Shown here piece after piece: positions 53,002 through 64,000 of a DNA stretch of 64,000 bases. The notes below the pieces were generated by a model. That model was not told the DNA's origin. It worked only from the letters and a program-made list of their open reading frames with translations, and ran no database searches. The position numbers and the translations under genes were made by a program. The stretch is from Stachybotrys elegans (taxonomy: Eukaryota; Ascomycota; Sordariomycetes; Hypocreales; Stachybotryaceae). Within the stretch, counting starts at the first letter, position 1; every line of letters begins with the position of its first letter. Location: positions 1,674,001 to 1,738,000 of the forward strand of contig JAGPNK010000009.1 of assembly GCA_020746835.1 (NCBI GenBank). The letters are read 5' to 3'.

Positions 53002-56000
53002 ATGAGTGGAGGGATCCCGCAGGCCATTCCGCTGCAACAGCTGGAACGATCCTTTGGCCCATTGCCGCAGAATCCTTTCTATCCCCGACTCATCCTCACC
53101 GAGCCGGCCTTTCTCGACACCAGCGCCTGTCGTTGCACCTTGGAACTGGCCGACTTCCAAGCTGCCGAGGATGAAGCAGAGACCCAGGCTGCATGGCGAT
53201 GCGTGGGCGATCCCGACCACCCTCCCTACCAGCAAAACGGCTTCGGAAAATGGTACAAGGCGCGGAATGGGGGTACTGCAGTTACCGGACGCATCAACGA
53301 CAATTCTAACCCGCCTCTACCCGATGAGCGCTTCCTCTACGACTCCGGCAGACGGCTGCTGGTGCGCGAGAGGGACTACCGAGGAAATCCACTCGAAGGA
53401 TGGGACCAGGCCTGCACGGGGCGAAACCATAGCAGTTTCTCGACCTCATACTACCAAGCCACCGCCCAGCAGCAAGCCAGCGAGCGGGTCACGGCCGCGG
53501 CGTCTTGTTGGAGGCCTGGCGCCGTCCCGCTGCAGATCCAGACGGCCGAGGATTGGGTCAATAACGGCTGCAGTGCGGGCTTCCTATGTCAGTCTCGCCC
53601 TGCAAGCATTGGCCGAGATGGTTGCTAACAGCGTAGGGAATAGGCGCCAACAACACCGTCAACTCCCTTCCTCAGTACTGCCCGCCCTGGGGCTTCTGCC
53701 AGTCATCACGGCTAGCCGGAGAAATCTGCCAGCTCGACGGGAACAACGTCCCCATGGGGCAATTTGAACCCGTCGTGTGCCAGGCCGGATCGTACTGCCC
53801 AGTGGAATCGGAGGGCATGGAGAGCATCAAGTGCCCGTCGGGCCACTACTGCCAGCCTGGTGCCGCGACGCCGACGCCCTGCAGCCTTGGGAGCTCATGC
53901 CCGGAGGGGTCGGTGCGTCAGCTACTGCTGCTGCCCATCATCATTCTCATAGTCGTTGACGTGCTGCTCGTGGTTGGCTTCGCCTTCCTGAAGCTGCGTG
54001 GTAGGTTTAGGTCTTCGGCGCGAACGAACCTAGGCTCGACCAAGAGATCACCAAGGGGGCTCATGCACACTAACACGGGCTACAAGACGCTCGAGGATGA
54101 GACGGAGGGCGAAGCCGACCAGGAGATGTTGCAGATCGGGTCCTCGTACATGCCCGGGCAAGACACGTTTACCGGCTTCGAGGCCGCTTTGGCCATGGAG
54201 GCACTGCAGGCCATGGACGAGGAGGTGCCCAACGACGATCTCCCGCCGCAGCTCCGAGTGTTTGTCGAGTCGATGCGCAAGGCGACCGACGCCACCAACT
54301 TTGGTCTGTCCTTTGGCTACTCGGGCCTCAAGTTCCAGCCCAGGGGCGTGCAGAACCCGATCCTGCAAAACGTCACGGGCAGCATCAACCGCGGATCGCT
54401 CGCCGCCGTCATGGGCGGCTCGGGCGCCGGAAAGTCGACGTTTGTCAACGTGCTCATGGGCAAGATCAGCCATACTGGAGGCCTCGTCACTGTCAATAAC
54501 GAGGCCGTCAAGATCGCGCGGTTCAAGAAGCTCATTGGCTACGTGCCGCAGGACGACATCGTGCTGCCCGAGCTGACCGTGTTTGAGAACATTCTGCACT
54601 CGGCGAGGATTCGCCTGCCGAGGAAGTGGACGCAGGACGAGGTCAGGGCGCACGTCGATGCCGTCATCGACTGCCTGGAGCTGTCGCACGTGCGCGACTC
54701 TCTGGTAGGCAGCCCGGCGGCGCCCGTCCTCAGCGGTGGCCAGAGGAAGCGCGTCAGCATCGGCATGGAGCTGGCCGCAGCGCCCATGGCCATCTTCCTG
54801 GACGAGCCCACCAGCGGTCTGGATGCCACGGCGGCGTCGTCGATTATGCGCACGCTCAAGGCGCTCGCCCGCCTCGGCATCTCCGTCATTGTCATCATCC
54901 ACCAGCCGCGTGTCGAGATCTTCGATATGCTCGACAACCTCATCCTCCTGGGCAACGGGCAGACCATCTACGAGGGCCCCCAGAGCGAGTGCCGGGCGTA
55001 CTTTGAGAAGATTGGCTTCAGCTTCCCCGAGCACAGCAACCACGGCGACGTCGTCACCGACATCATCACCGGCAACGGCCGCCCGTACAAGAGGGTCGGC
55101 GAGATCTCCAAGCAGTCGCTCATTTCGCACTGGGCCACGACGCGCCATGCGGAGCGCGGCGAGGCGACGGAAAACGAGGACCGCTTCTCCCTGCGGCTCT
55201 CCGACTTTGTGCCCATGCCCCGGCCGCAGGCCGTCAAGAACCGCGGCGCCGCTGCCCCGTACCAGGTCTGGCTCTCTATCAAGCGCGCCTCGCTGCAGCA
55301 GTACCGAGCGCTGGGCTCGCTTGCTGTTGAGATGGCTCTCTGCACCCTGGCTGGTATCCTGCTCGGTCTCGCCCAATATGCTAGAAACGGCGTCTTGTTC
55401 CGCGGTCTCTACAACCCGCCCTACGACAGCCTGTCGGTCGCTCTCGACTTTCGCGCCGCCCCCGAGGTTGCCCTGCTGGTCGCCATCGCCATCGGCCTCA
55501 CCTCGGGAGCGCCCGGCGTCCGAGTCTTCTCGGAGGAGATGCTGCTGGCGCGCCGTGAGGCCGAGGCCGGTCACTCTCGCCTGGCCTACTTCGTGGCCAA
55601 GGTGCTCTCCGTCATCCCACGAATGGCCCTGGCATGCCTCCACTTCACGGCACCCCTTTTCTTCCTGATGGCGCCCATCATGGACTGGGGCATCGCCTAC
55701 GTGGCCAACCTGCTATACTTTTACTGCATCTACGGCCTAGCCAGCATCGTCAGCATGATTGTTCGGCGCGAGGACGCTCCGCTCTTCTCCACCATGATTG
55801 CCCTGATCACGGGCATCCTGTCAGGCTCGGCGCCGTCGCTGCGCCAGGCACGGGACTGGAACATGGAGTGGCTGTGGCGCGCGTCGCCCGGTACGTGGCT
55901 CGCCGAGCTCTACTTTAGCCAGCTCGTCGAGCCGTTCCGCTACCTCTACCAGGTGGACATGGCGTCGCAGCACACGGGGTTCCACCTGAACTGGTTCTGG

Positions 56001-56090
56001 CAGAACATGTTGACGCTGTTTGGCATTGGCACCATCTACCGGCTCATTGCCTTTGGCGCCATGATCTCCCTGCCCCGACTGCGCAAGTAG
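53002..56090 (+). CDS. ABCG (White-type) half-size ABC transporter with large cysteine-rich N-terminal domain
   Basis: ATP-driven exporter of lipids or small hydrophobic compounds. Two exons (53002-53587, 53644-56090; 56-nt intron) give 1010 aa. The N-terminal about 300 residues are cysteine-rich (CRCTLEL, CSAGFLC, QYCPPWGFC, AGSYCPVES, SGHYCQPGA) and probably luminal or extracellular. A helix follows (LLLLPIIILIVVDVLLVVGFA). The nucleotide-binding domain has Walker A GGSGAGKST (Lys459), signature LSGGQRKRV, Walker B MAIFLDEPTSGLD and H-loop VIVIIHQPR. A White-type membrane domain with about six helices ends the protein. The ectodomain implies a signal peptide, yet the first residues are not hydrophobic, so a 5' exon may be missing from this model. 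Confidence 0.9.
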
Positions 56091-56309
56091 TGGAAATAAA
56101 TGTATGATGATATGTATATTGATAGACGCATCCGATGGAGTTTTCTGGGTTACCATAGAATAATTGATACATACAATTGCTTCCTCATTCAACGCAGCCC
56201 CGGCAAAAGTGGGTGGGATTGGTATATTAACATTTAATTAAAATTGCATATGAGTATCACTCATGGGTATCATTGACTGCATAACGCTCGCTCGCTCGGG
56301 TACTCATCG

Positions 56310-57830
56310 CTACCAATCCTTCCAGCTCGCGGAGCCGTATCCACGGACCATGGCCTCCAGAGGCTCCATTGGCCGCTTGCGCTCATATGTAATGTCAATC
56401 TCGTTTGTGCAGAGGATCTCGCCGGGGCCCGGCATGGGCGTCATGGAACGCGTCTTCATCTTGCCCACGCCGTCGCTGCCGACCTTGACGTCCTTGCCGA
56501 CGGGGAGGATGTCGTCCTGGCTCTCGGAGAAGTTGTTGCTGCCGCCGGCCTCGTTGACGGCGCCCTTGTCGAAGCTGATGGAGTTCATGGCGTGCGAGTT
56601 GGTCCTGAAGTGCTTGTACGGCTTCTCGGCGCGCTTGGATCTTCGGAAGGGGTTGCCGCCGTTGAGGACCATGTCCATGAGGGGTGCGAAGACGGGCATG
56701 GATGCAGCCATGATGTGGGTGCTTCCCTCGACGCTGCATGCCGGTCAGTACTGGTAAACGTGGAAGCGGATGACGATGAGTTGAAACTTACGTGGTCCAT
56801 ATGATGATCCTAGCGCTGTGATCTGCATCGGGTCAGTTTGCCGTCTTGATCAATGTGCGTTTGACTTACAAGAAAAGTCGGTGCTTCCGAGGCCATAGGG
56901 GATGATTAGCGTCTTGTAGATGGCAACGCCTCCGCCGCTGGGCATTGTTAACTTGCAGATCCCTAGGAGCGAGGAATGGTGGTGTTGACTTACACTGCCC
57001 CCACGCCGAGCACAACGGTTAGGCCGACCTTTCGCCGTAACGGCATCTTGGTCTGCAGTAGAACAAAAGCGGGATAGACGGCGAGGACGACATCGATGAA
57101 GGCGGAGAATGCTGTGGAACCAGGTTAGCCTGTGACTGGGAGAAGAGAAGAAAAAAAAAGAAACCAACCTCCTGTAAACATGGCAAAGTCCGTGACGATG
57201 TGGATATCCATACAGTCTCCATCGACGGCTGGATTCCACATTCTAGCGGGCGGGTTGCAACGTCCGAGCAACAGGCCGATAAGGCAGATGAACGACACCT
57301 GACTGATGGCGATAAGGGACCAGAGGAAAATGCGGAACCCTTTGGGCGGATCGAGAAGGCGGACGAGGAGGAGGACAATGGCAACCTTGGGCAGGCCGAA
57401 GAACATGATACCGGGGCAGAAGGCGGCTGTCGTCCACATGACGACGTCCTGTTGCTGGCGGTCCGAGAGGATGGCCATGTGCAGGCCGTTGCCACTGTCG
57501 ACGGCGATGGTGGCGAGGGTGGCCGAGAGGGCACCGCAAAGCTAGACAAGGTGTGAGTATATTGCGACGGAGGCATGGACCGGGGGCGAGCGTGCGTACC
57601 AGTGCGGCTATCAGGTAGTAGTCGTCGACGAGGAGGCGGGAAAAGACTCGGACGCGGACGTAGAAGCGCATGGCGACAAAGATGACGGTGAGGGCGAGCA
57701 TCAGCCACATGGTGATGAGGATGGACTGGCGCATATCCTGAGCTGCCCACTCGTCGAACTCGGGGGATCCCAAAGGCGGGATCTCTTCTGGATGAAGGCC
57801 ATAGAGGTCTTCGGGTGATGATGATGACAT
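56310..57830 (-). CDS. Fungal-rhodopsin-domain (PTH11-like) membrane protein
   Basis: Six exons (57830-57600, 57541-57169, 57111-56994, 56937-56870, 56822-56792, 56733-56310) give 414 aa with all phases closing; one exon is only 31 nt. Seven helices are visible, among them LITMWLMLALTVIFVAMRFYV, LLVDDYYLIAALLCGAL, VVMWTTAAFCPGIMFFGLPKVAIVLLLV, IFLWSLIAISQVSFICLIGLLL, FTGAFSAFIDVVLAVYPAFVLL and VGLTVVLGVGAVGGGVAIYKT. The family motif CNPPARMWNPAVDGDC carries the paired cysteines. The C-terminal tail (about 130 residues) is polar. It converges with the ABC transporter; no functional link is shown. Confidence 0.85.
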
Positions 57831-60800
57831 GATGGAGGAGGATGTGGTGAAGCTGGGCGTATAGAGGACAGAGAGATTTCGAACCTCCAAGACCGGGAAG
57901 GGAAGGGGGGGGGGGGGCCGAGTGAGACCCTTTGGTCAAAATCCGGGGCAGGGCGCCTCTTAAGAGGATGAAGGCGAGGTGGTGAATGCAACGTCAGGTC
58001 GGAGAACCCGCTGCATGGCGGCACAGACAGATTTGCCCTTTGTTGGAGTGGATGGATGGATGTCGCTCCCTTGGACGGTTTGGGATGATCACCTACGCTA
58101 TGGCCGCCTTGGGTGTCACTGGGGACCAAGGAAGAGGCCAGAGGATCGCTGCATTAGGGTGTGCCAAGGAGGAGGGGGGACGTTCTCGCCCACGTGTGTG
58201 AGAGGATTCCTGTGGCCGGGGGGGAGAGGGGCCTTGCCTACCGGTCTAGGATCTGGCGCGGCACCTGCAATCTGAGCTGGTTTGTCTCTGGGCGGGAGGG
58301 CGAGTATGTACGTGAAGCGGGCAAGCAATACGTAGGCAGAAGCATTGGCAAGCCGGGGGGGCTGCAAGATTGCCTTCATTGTGTAGACAACGCAGAGCGT
58401 TAGAGGAGGATACACGGCGGTTTGGACAAAAATAGCGTGTCCAAGCTTCGAGAATCTGGGGCCAACCGTCCGTCTTACGCTTGCTAGACTGGATTTGGCT
58501 ACGACTTACTTATGTACTTTGGGGGCAGGACGATTGGCCACTGCTTGCTATACATAGATGATGGATTGACCGAAGAAAGGATGCACCGATAGCTTGATCC
58601 CATCGTCACTCGGCTCGGGTGCTTGCGCCAGCAGCAACGGCGGACGCGCGATGGTAACGGGGACTACCATCGATCGATCTTAATTAATTGCAAGTGCCCT
58701 AGTGAGTGAGAAGGTGAAACGGCTCTCCTCTAGGGATCCCCGACAATGGCCAGGGATCCCATCCCAGCAACCGGCCATGGTTAGGGGGCGCGCCGTTGAG
58801 CTCCATCTCCATATATATAAAATGCTCCGAAGGTGACCATGTACATACATACAGCCAAACATGAAGCAATACAGCAGACAAACAAGAAACGAAAACGAAA
58901 ACAAAAACAGCCACAAGAATCGGTGAGAGCCGGAATCCTGCTGGATGAGAGCTAGACCTGTCCAAGGCCAAGGCCAGGCTTACTCTTCAACCACCAACCT
59001 GTCTTCCGAGTACATACAATATTGCAACAAGGGTCCACCGCCTTGCCGCAGGGCCTACCTACCCGTTACGTCTGCCAACTTACATAATTTGCTTAGAAGG
59101 GCAGCGATCTCCCCGCTTTGACTCTGGCGAGCCAATCTTGTTTGAAACCTGGGCCTTGGTTGAGCGACAAAACATTCTTGGCTGGCCGCGGATTTGAGCC
59201 TTCTACACATAACACATGCGTATTGTACAGACGTCCATACATAGTTGTACGCCCACAGCAAGATAAGGGCAGATGGCGAGGTGCCCTAGCCCGCTCGTGC
59301 TAGATATGAGACGGCACATCGTCCAGCCCACAGCGAGATCCTCTTCCCTATCTCCTCCCACTGCCTGCGTGACCGATTCCCCGTGGGCGAGATGGCTTCC
59401 GTCCTGTCGACCCGCCGACAAGAAACCGCGCACGGCCAGTCGCCTTATACGCAGTGCACATTCTGCACATAGAACGTTGCAGATGGCCATCTGCTCGCAC
59501 AGACAGATCAAAGCGTTTTTTCCCCCTCTTTTCTTTTTGAGTTTCCAGTGTGCTTTCCCAACGTGTTTGACCCCGCTCGATGCTCCGCCGCTCCATCGAC
59601 AAGATGGGATGAAAGGGCTATAGCCAAGGGTGAGTCTTGTTATTATCTGGCACATATGTACGTAAAAGATAACACAAGCCGCGCCGTATCCGTACGGAGC
59701 GCCCCTCCCCACGATATATGCCGTACATACTCATCTCAAAGAGGGTTGCTGAATGCCTCGGCTGGCCCCCCGCAGGCACCACTGTTGCGTGCGACGTGGT
59801 TCGCTGGGAATCCGGGAACCCCTGGCTGACGTCCTGGAGATCTATCGATTTGCGCGCCGCAGGATGGCTAACTTGCTGACCGCATGATTCCTGCAGCACG
59901 ACACACCAATGGGGCAGGTCCCCGTCGTGGTGACTGGTCAGTGTGGCTGCACTCACTGATGGAGTGCCGTGACGTGACGTGTTCCAGAAGATTTCCACCG
60001 TGGCTATCTCCCTCGGCCCCTGCGGCGCAGTTGCACCAATGTACCACCAGCCCCGGCAGCACGCGAGCGGCGATGCTGCAGTTGGCTGCTGGCTCGACGG
60101 CAGGATTTCTGAATGCTACGCCAGATGCGCGTCGCTTACTGCATTATGATGCCACCTCGCTGCGACTGAGTCAGAAACGACGCGCACCGCACGCACAGAC
60201 GAGCTCGCCTAAACGGAGCGGAAGACGACCAACTCGCTCGGTTAAAAGGCTCATCTCATCCCTCAAATAGCCACCGAGAGCACTGTACTCAGTGTGGCTA
60301 CGAACTTTATCGCATCATGACGAGAAGAAGCATGCAGAAAGAAAGAAGTAAAAAATAAAATAAAATAAAAAAGAGAAAAAAAGAGAAAAAAGAGAGATAA
60401 AAAAGGCAGCGAGGCCAATAAATAGCAAGCAAGGTGCACAGTGCCAAGCAGCCACAGAGAATGGACAGATAAGAACAAGACTATTTGATATCAAACTGTC
60501 TTATAAACAGGGTGCCCGAGTCGCTCGCCGCAAGGAACAGTCTAGCATGCCATCTGCCTTGGCTTGGGATCTCGATTCTCGAGTTTGGCTCCGCGTACAG
60601 AGAGAGGGCTTAGGGCCGGGCGGCGATACCCAGAGGAAATAATAAGCACTGGCAATGCTTGACTGCATACTCGGTACTGCTGCAGGCATCCCAAAGACCC
60701 GTCGACACGTGCTGCGTGCGAGGGGGATGTGAGATGGCGCCACCCAATCGCGGCATAGACGAAACTTGGCATCTTCTCGTGTATCGCGGGACAGGATATG

Positions 60801-61989
60801 TTTGCCCTTGTATCAGCCGCGCTCACCAGCCACCCGTCGTCTTCGGGCTCTAGATGTTGCTGGATCCTGGCCATTATCCTCACGTGCATCATTTTTGGTT
60901 GTGCGTCGTAGTTGTTGTAGCACTCTTGGCACTCACCCCATCAGCATCTTCAAGTCCGTGTAACAAGGCCAACTTGGGAGTCACTGTCCCGAGGTAGAAG
61001 GCCAAATGGCGGAATACATGCGCGCAGTACGAGTAGCGCATCTGAGGAGCAAAGCCACCTCCAGGGGTTCCCGAGCTATTGGGTCTTAGTGAACGGGAAT
61101 ACAGCAAACCCAAAACGCTGGGGCACTCATGTCGCCGCCTGATAGGATGCGCTTCTCGCTTCTTGTGAAATGAATCGACAAAGGGGCTCCATCTAGATCT
61201 ATTCGCCATGTGGCTTGGACGTCTTGGCATAAACACGTCCATGCCCACGCTCTGGCTTTGATCGGACTGCGACCGGCATTCTGCCAGGCCGTACGGGGCG
61301 CTGTCTCAGCAATCCCCATGGTGAGTGAGAACTGTAATTACTGCTTCGTTATCGATGGCTTGCAGGCGGGGTCAAGACAAGGTTAAATCCCCGAGATACA
61401 CCGCGGGGAGCCAGACCACCAACCATTACTGCTGCTTCACAGCGACCGGCGTCCTCGGTTGCACCTAGTAACAGCAACGGCGCATCCGTTTAGGGAGGCC
61501 CGTTTCTCCTTTCCACCAGCGAGCCGCTAACGAGGGCCGCGACGTTGCCTCAACAGGCATGCAAGTCATGAGCTGGCGGAGTTTGGCTGCCCACCAGTTG
61601 GAAACGGCGGAGACGAGAGAATCGATGGGTCTGAGCAACAGTAGAGTTGGATCTAAGGGCTCTTTACGGAGTAGTTCGGTTCCTGGCTGGAGCTGGAAGC
61701 CAGCTCTACGCTTGGGCCGCTCCTCAAGACTCGAAAAACCATCGCTGAGACCAAGGCCTCAACACAGGGGGCACCACGCTAGTCACAGCTGCCAAGCGCA
61801 TAGCGGGAGAGCGTGGCTTGCAGCTGGCGCTTCGATAAGGGACCTTTTGGATCGAGGTTTGAGTCAGGCAAACGGGAGCATTCGACGGGAGACGCTATAA
61901 ACCCTCCGTCCGTCACGTCTCAGCTCTCTACCGTCAGCGTTTGGACGAGACTTCGCCGCAAGCATCTTGGACCTCGCCGCGAGGTGACA
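57831..61989. other. Gene-poor region, about 4.2 kb
   Basis: No ORF with a recognisable domain. A poly-G run of about 13 nt begins at 57905. A TATATATAAAA box lies near 58812 without a convincing gene downstream. A purine-rich, AAAAT/AAGAG-type tract spans about 60345-60400. ORFs of up to 169 codons on either strand look like chance. Confidence 0.45.
57905..57917. repeat. Poly-G run
   Basis: About 13 consecutive G residues upstream of the receptor-like gene; exact count is uncertain by one. Confidence 0.7.
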
Positions 61990-63262
61990 ATGCCCGCCAT
62001 GCTGTACCCTTCAAGTGTCATTGCCTGCGAGTGGGTGTTTATGGTCTTGTCCTACATACTCGTCGGTGCCCGAGTATACGTCCGCCTCTTCCTCAAGCAA
62101 AACAAGCTGCTAGCCTCGGATTACTTCCTGCTCGTGGGACTGGTGGCCGCCCAGGGCCTCCTCATCTGCGACTCTCTCACCTACCGAAGGGGCCAGATGG
62201 AGAACTTCATTGACCCGGGCATCGATGTCCTCAAGGTGAGCGCCGGCCGTCCTTGGGATCGGGAAGCTGGCTCACCGTCTTCTAGATCCGCTTCGCCACC
62301 AACTACTTCTTCGACTTCGGCATCTACTTCCCAAAGTTCAGCATCATCGCCTTTTACTACTTTCTCGTCCCTACGTCCAAGACAAAGATGCGAATCGCCC
62401 TCCACGCCTTGGCCGCAATCACAGGCATCTCTGCGCTCTTTACCCTCTTTGCTGATACCTTTTGGTGTGGCCCGGACCCAACAACCAACTGGTACGCCCC
62501 TTCCGTCACGCCTGTTGCTTGGTCTGATCAGTTATAGGACACACATGGACACTTGCACCGTGTTTGCCTCCATGGACTTGATGCGGGCAAACTGGTCCCT
62601 GAACTTCATCACGGAAATTCTGAGTAAGAGCCCAACGAGATGAAAAGAAAAACACAAGAAAAGGCCCTGACCGTATGATAGACCTCGTATACCCGTTCCC
62701 CCTTCTTGCTGATCTACGCCTGTCCAAAAAACGAGAGAAGATAAGTCTCTTCGCCATTTTTGGCATGGGAATGATCACTGTCGGTGTGAGCATCGGAAGG
62801 TTCGTCACCATGGTCAACGGAGGAAATGCCCTCTCCGTCTGTGAGTCGCCATCTGCTGCCTACCATCCGTGTACAACAACTGACGATGCAGACATCTGGG
62901 CGACTGCCGAGCTATGCATCTCCATCATCATCGTCGCCATGACTGCGCTCCGACCGCTGCTCAAGAAGCTCACGCGCATGATCTCGACTGGCCTGACGAG
63001 CAGCGGCAACAAGTCTGGCTACGAGATCTCTTCCCTGGAGAACCAGTCGAGGAGGAAGACGGCATACGGCACCGACACGAGCAGGTTCTGGAAGAACGGG
63101 GAGTCGACCCACCGAAGCAGAGTCATCGCTACCCAGCGCGACGAACTCAACGGCAGCGAGGTCGAGCTGAACGAGGGCGTCATTATGAGGACCGAGGAGG
63201 TGTCCATCTCGAGCGAGGCCATATCCATTAAGGGAAAGAATACTCCCACGAGTCCCGTGTAA
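61990..63262 (+). CDS. Fungal-rhodopsin-domain (PTH11-like) membrane protein
   Basis: Five exons (61990-62235, 62286-62491, 62538-62623, 62682-62840, 62892-63262) give 355 aa. Helices: CEWVFMVLSYILVGARVYVRL, ASDYFLLVGLVAAQGLLICD, FFDFGIYFPKFSIIAFYYFLV, IALHALAAITGISALFTLFAD, LNFITEILNLVYPFPLL, ISLFAIFGMGMITVGVSIGRF and WATAELCISIIIVAMTALRP. The usual loop cysteines are represented by FWCGPDPTTNW and MDTC. The tail is charged and Ser-rich. It diverges clearly from the other two family members in this window, so they are not recent duplicates. Confidence 0.82.
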
Positions 63263-63628
63263 GATGTGTACCATGATACCCAAATAGAGAGCTTGGCAAC
63301 AACGGATCGCATTCAGTCATTCAATTACTTCTACCCGTTTACACATGATCATATATTGCTACACCATCACCCGAGAAACCGTCAGGACTACAAGATCCGC
63401 TTTGGAGGTTTAAGGGCCACTCCTTTGAGAAGCGACTTGGTTCACGAAGAGGGGTACAAACCACATAACAGAAAAACTCGTGAGTTTTCGCAATTGGTAG
63501 GTGATACAATCTTTGATTTTGTGGCTTCATTCAAGTACATGTCTCTTGTCTCTCGCTTTATCCCTTCTTCCATGGTCCGGTCAAGCAGTTGAACGTGTTA
63601 TTATTTATTTTTACATTCTATTGACTGA
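63263..63628. other. Intergenic, convergent 3' flanks
   Basis: AT-rich 3' regions of two convergent genes; nothing else seen. Confidence 0.5.
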
Positions 63629-64000
63629 TTACGACAAGTGCTTCTCATTTACCAGGACATAGCGGTATCGGGGCTTGCCGGCAACCATGTCGACGACCGT
63701 CTGGTTAGCATCGCTCATGGGCCGCAGCTCTACCCAGGGCTTAATCTTCTTTTCCACGGCCAGCTTGAGCATCTCATTGATCTCATTGGGAGAACCAATG
63801 CCGCTGCCTCCAACCTTGATACCACCCCCGATGAGAGAGAAGGCGTTGACGGGAGGAAGGTTTCCACCGTCGGGCGCACTGCATGTGTTAGCGAAGCTAC
63901 GATTGCGACCTGAGCTTACTTACCCAACCTGGATCAGAGCACCGTAGGTTTTGAGGAGCGTCAGGTAGCCCTGCAGGGGCATCTTATCGCTCGAGACGGT
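63629..64000 (-). CDS. Zinc-type alcohol dehydrogenase, C-terminal part (gene continues past the right edge)
   Basis: Two exons visible (to 63924 from the edge, then 63878-63629; 45-nt intron), about 108 residues. The reading TYGALIQVGAPDGG, then INEMLKLAVEKKIKPWVELR and ANQTVVDMVAGKPRYRYVLV fits the C-terminal end of the cinnamyl-alcohol/NADP-dependent ADH branch (yeast Adh6/Adh7-like). The zinc and coenzyme motifs lie outside the window, so completeness and activity cannot be judged. Confidence 0.8.

Noticed and set aside
54048..55643. 531-codon minus-strand ORF inside the ABC transporter
   Set aside because: Shadow of a GC3-rich coding region; the plus-strand frame carries all ABC motifs.
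59203..59712. 169-codon minus-strand ORF in the 58-62 kb gap
   Set aside because: No domain, no GC3 bias and no promoter signals; likely chance.

Overview
The window is nuclear DNA of a filamentous ascomycete, most likely a sordariomycete and plausibly of the Hypocreales. The evidence is the many short introns (about 45-70 nt, GT..AG), GC-rich third codon positions, compact genes on both strands without operons, and characteristic fungal families: fungal-rhodopsin (PTH11-like) receptors, the kinetochore protein Fta4, a CarT-like carotenoid oxygenase and a lactonase of the ZHD101 type. The species cannot be fixed from sequence alone. I saw no rRNA, tRNA, CRISPR array or intact transposon. I rebuilt exon structures by hand from splice signals and reading phase; phases close in every model except one, which carries an apparent frameshift.

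Left part (1-14.8 kb). A pseudouridine synthase runs off the left edge. It is followed by an HSP30-type small heat-shock protein with an upstream heat-shock element, and by a secreted or membrane-anchored kelch protein. Next come secreted enzymes, a short tyrosinase and a chitin-deacetylase-like polysaccharide deacetylase, then a zearalenone-lactonase-like hydrolase. A gene-poor stretch of about 4.4 kb follows.

Central housekeeping block (14.8-36.3 kb). It holds a GH3 beta-glucosidase with a PA14 insert, kinetochore Fta4, a carotenoid oxygenase, the Fe-S scaffold ISU1 and the deubiquitinase UBP14 (divergent, sharing a promoter with two perfect iron-GATA sites), the checkpoint protein MAD2, a multi-pass membrane protein, RNA helicase DBP3, the flippase-like RFT1 (converging with DBP3), and a zinc alcohol/formaldehyde dehydrogenase.

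Right part (36.3-64 kb). This is more accessory. It holds three fungal-rhodopsin receptors, a cysteine-rich membrane protein whose last helix lies in another frame, small hypothetical proteins, a myristoylation-motif coiled-coil protein, and an SDR / zinc-finger regulator / ABCG transporter group that could act as a small detoxification or metabolite module. A second zinc-type alcohol dehydrogenase runs off the right edge. Intergenic regions contain several short tandem and dispersed repeats.
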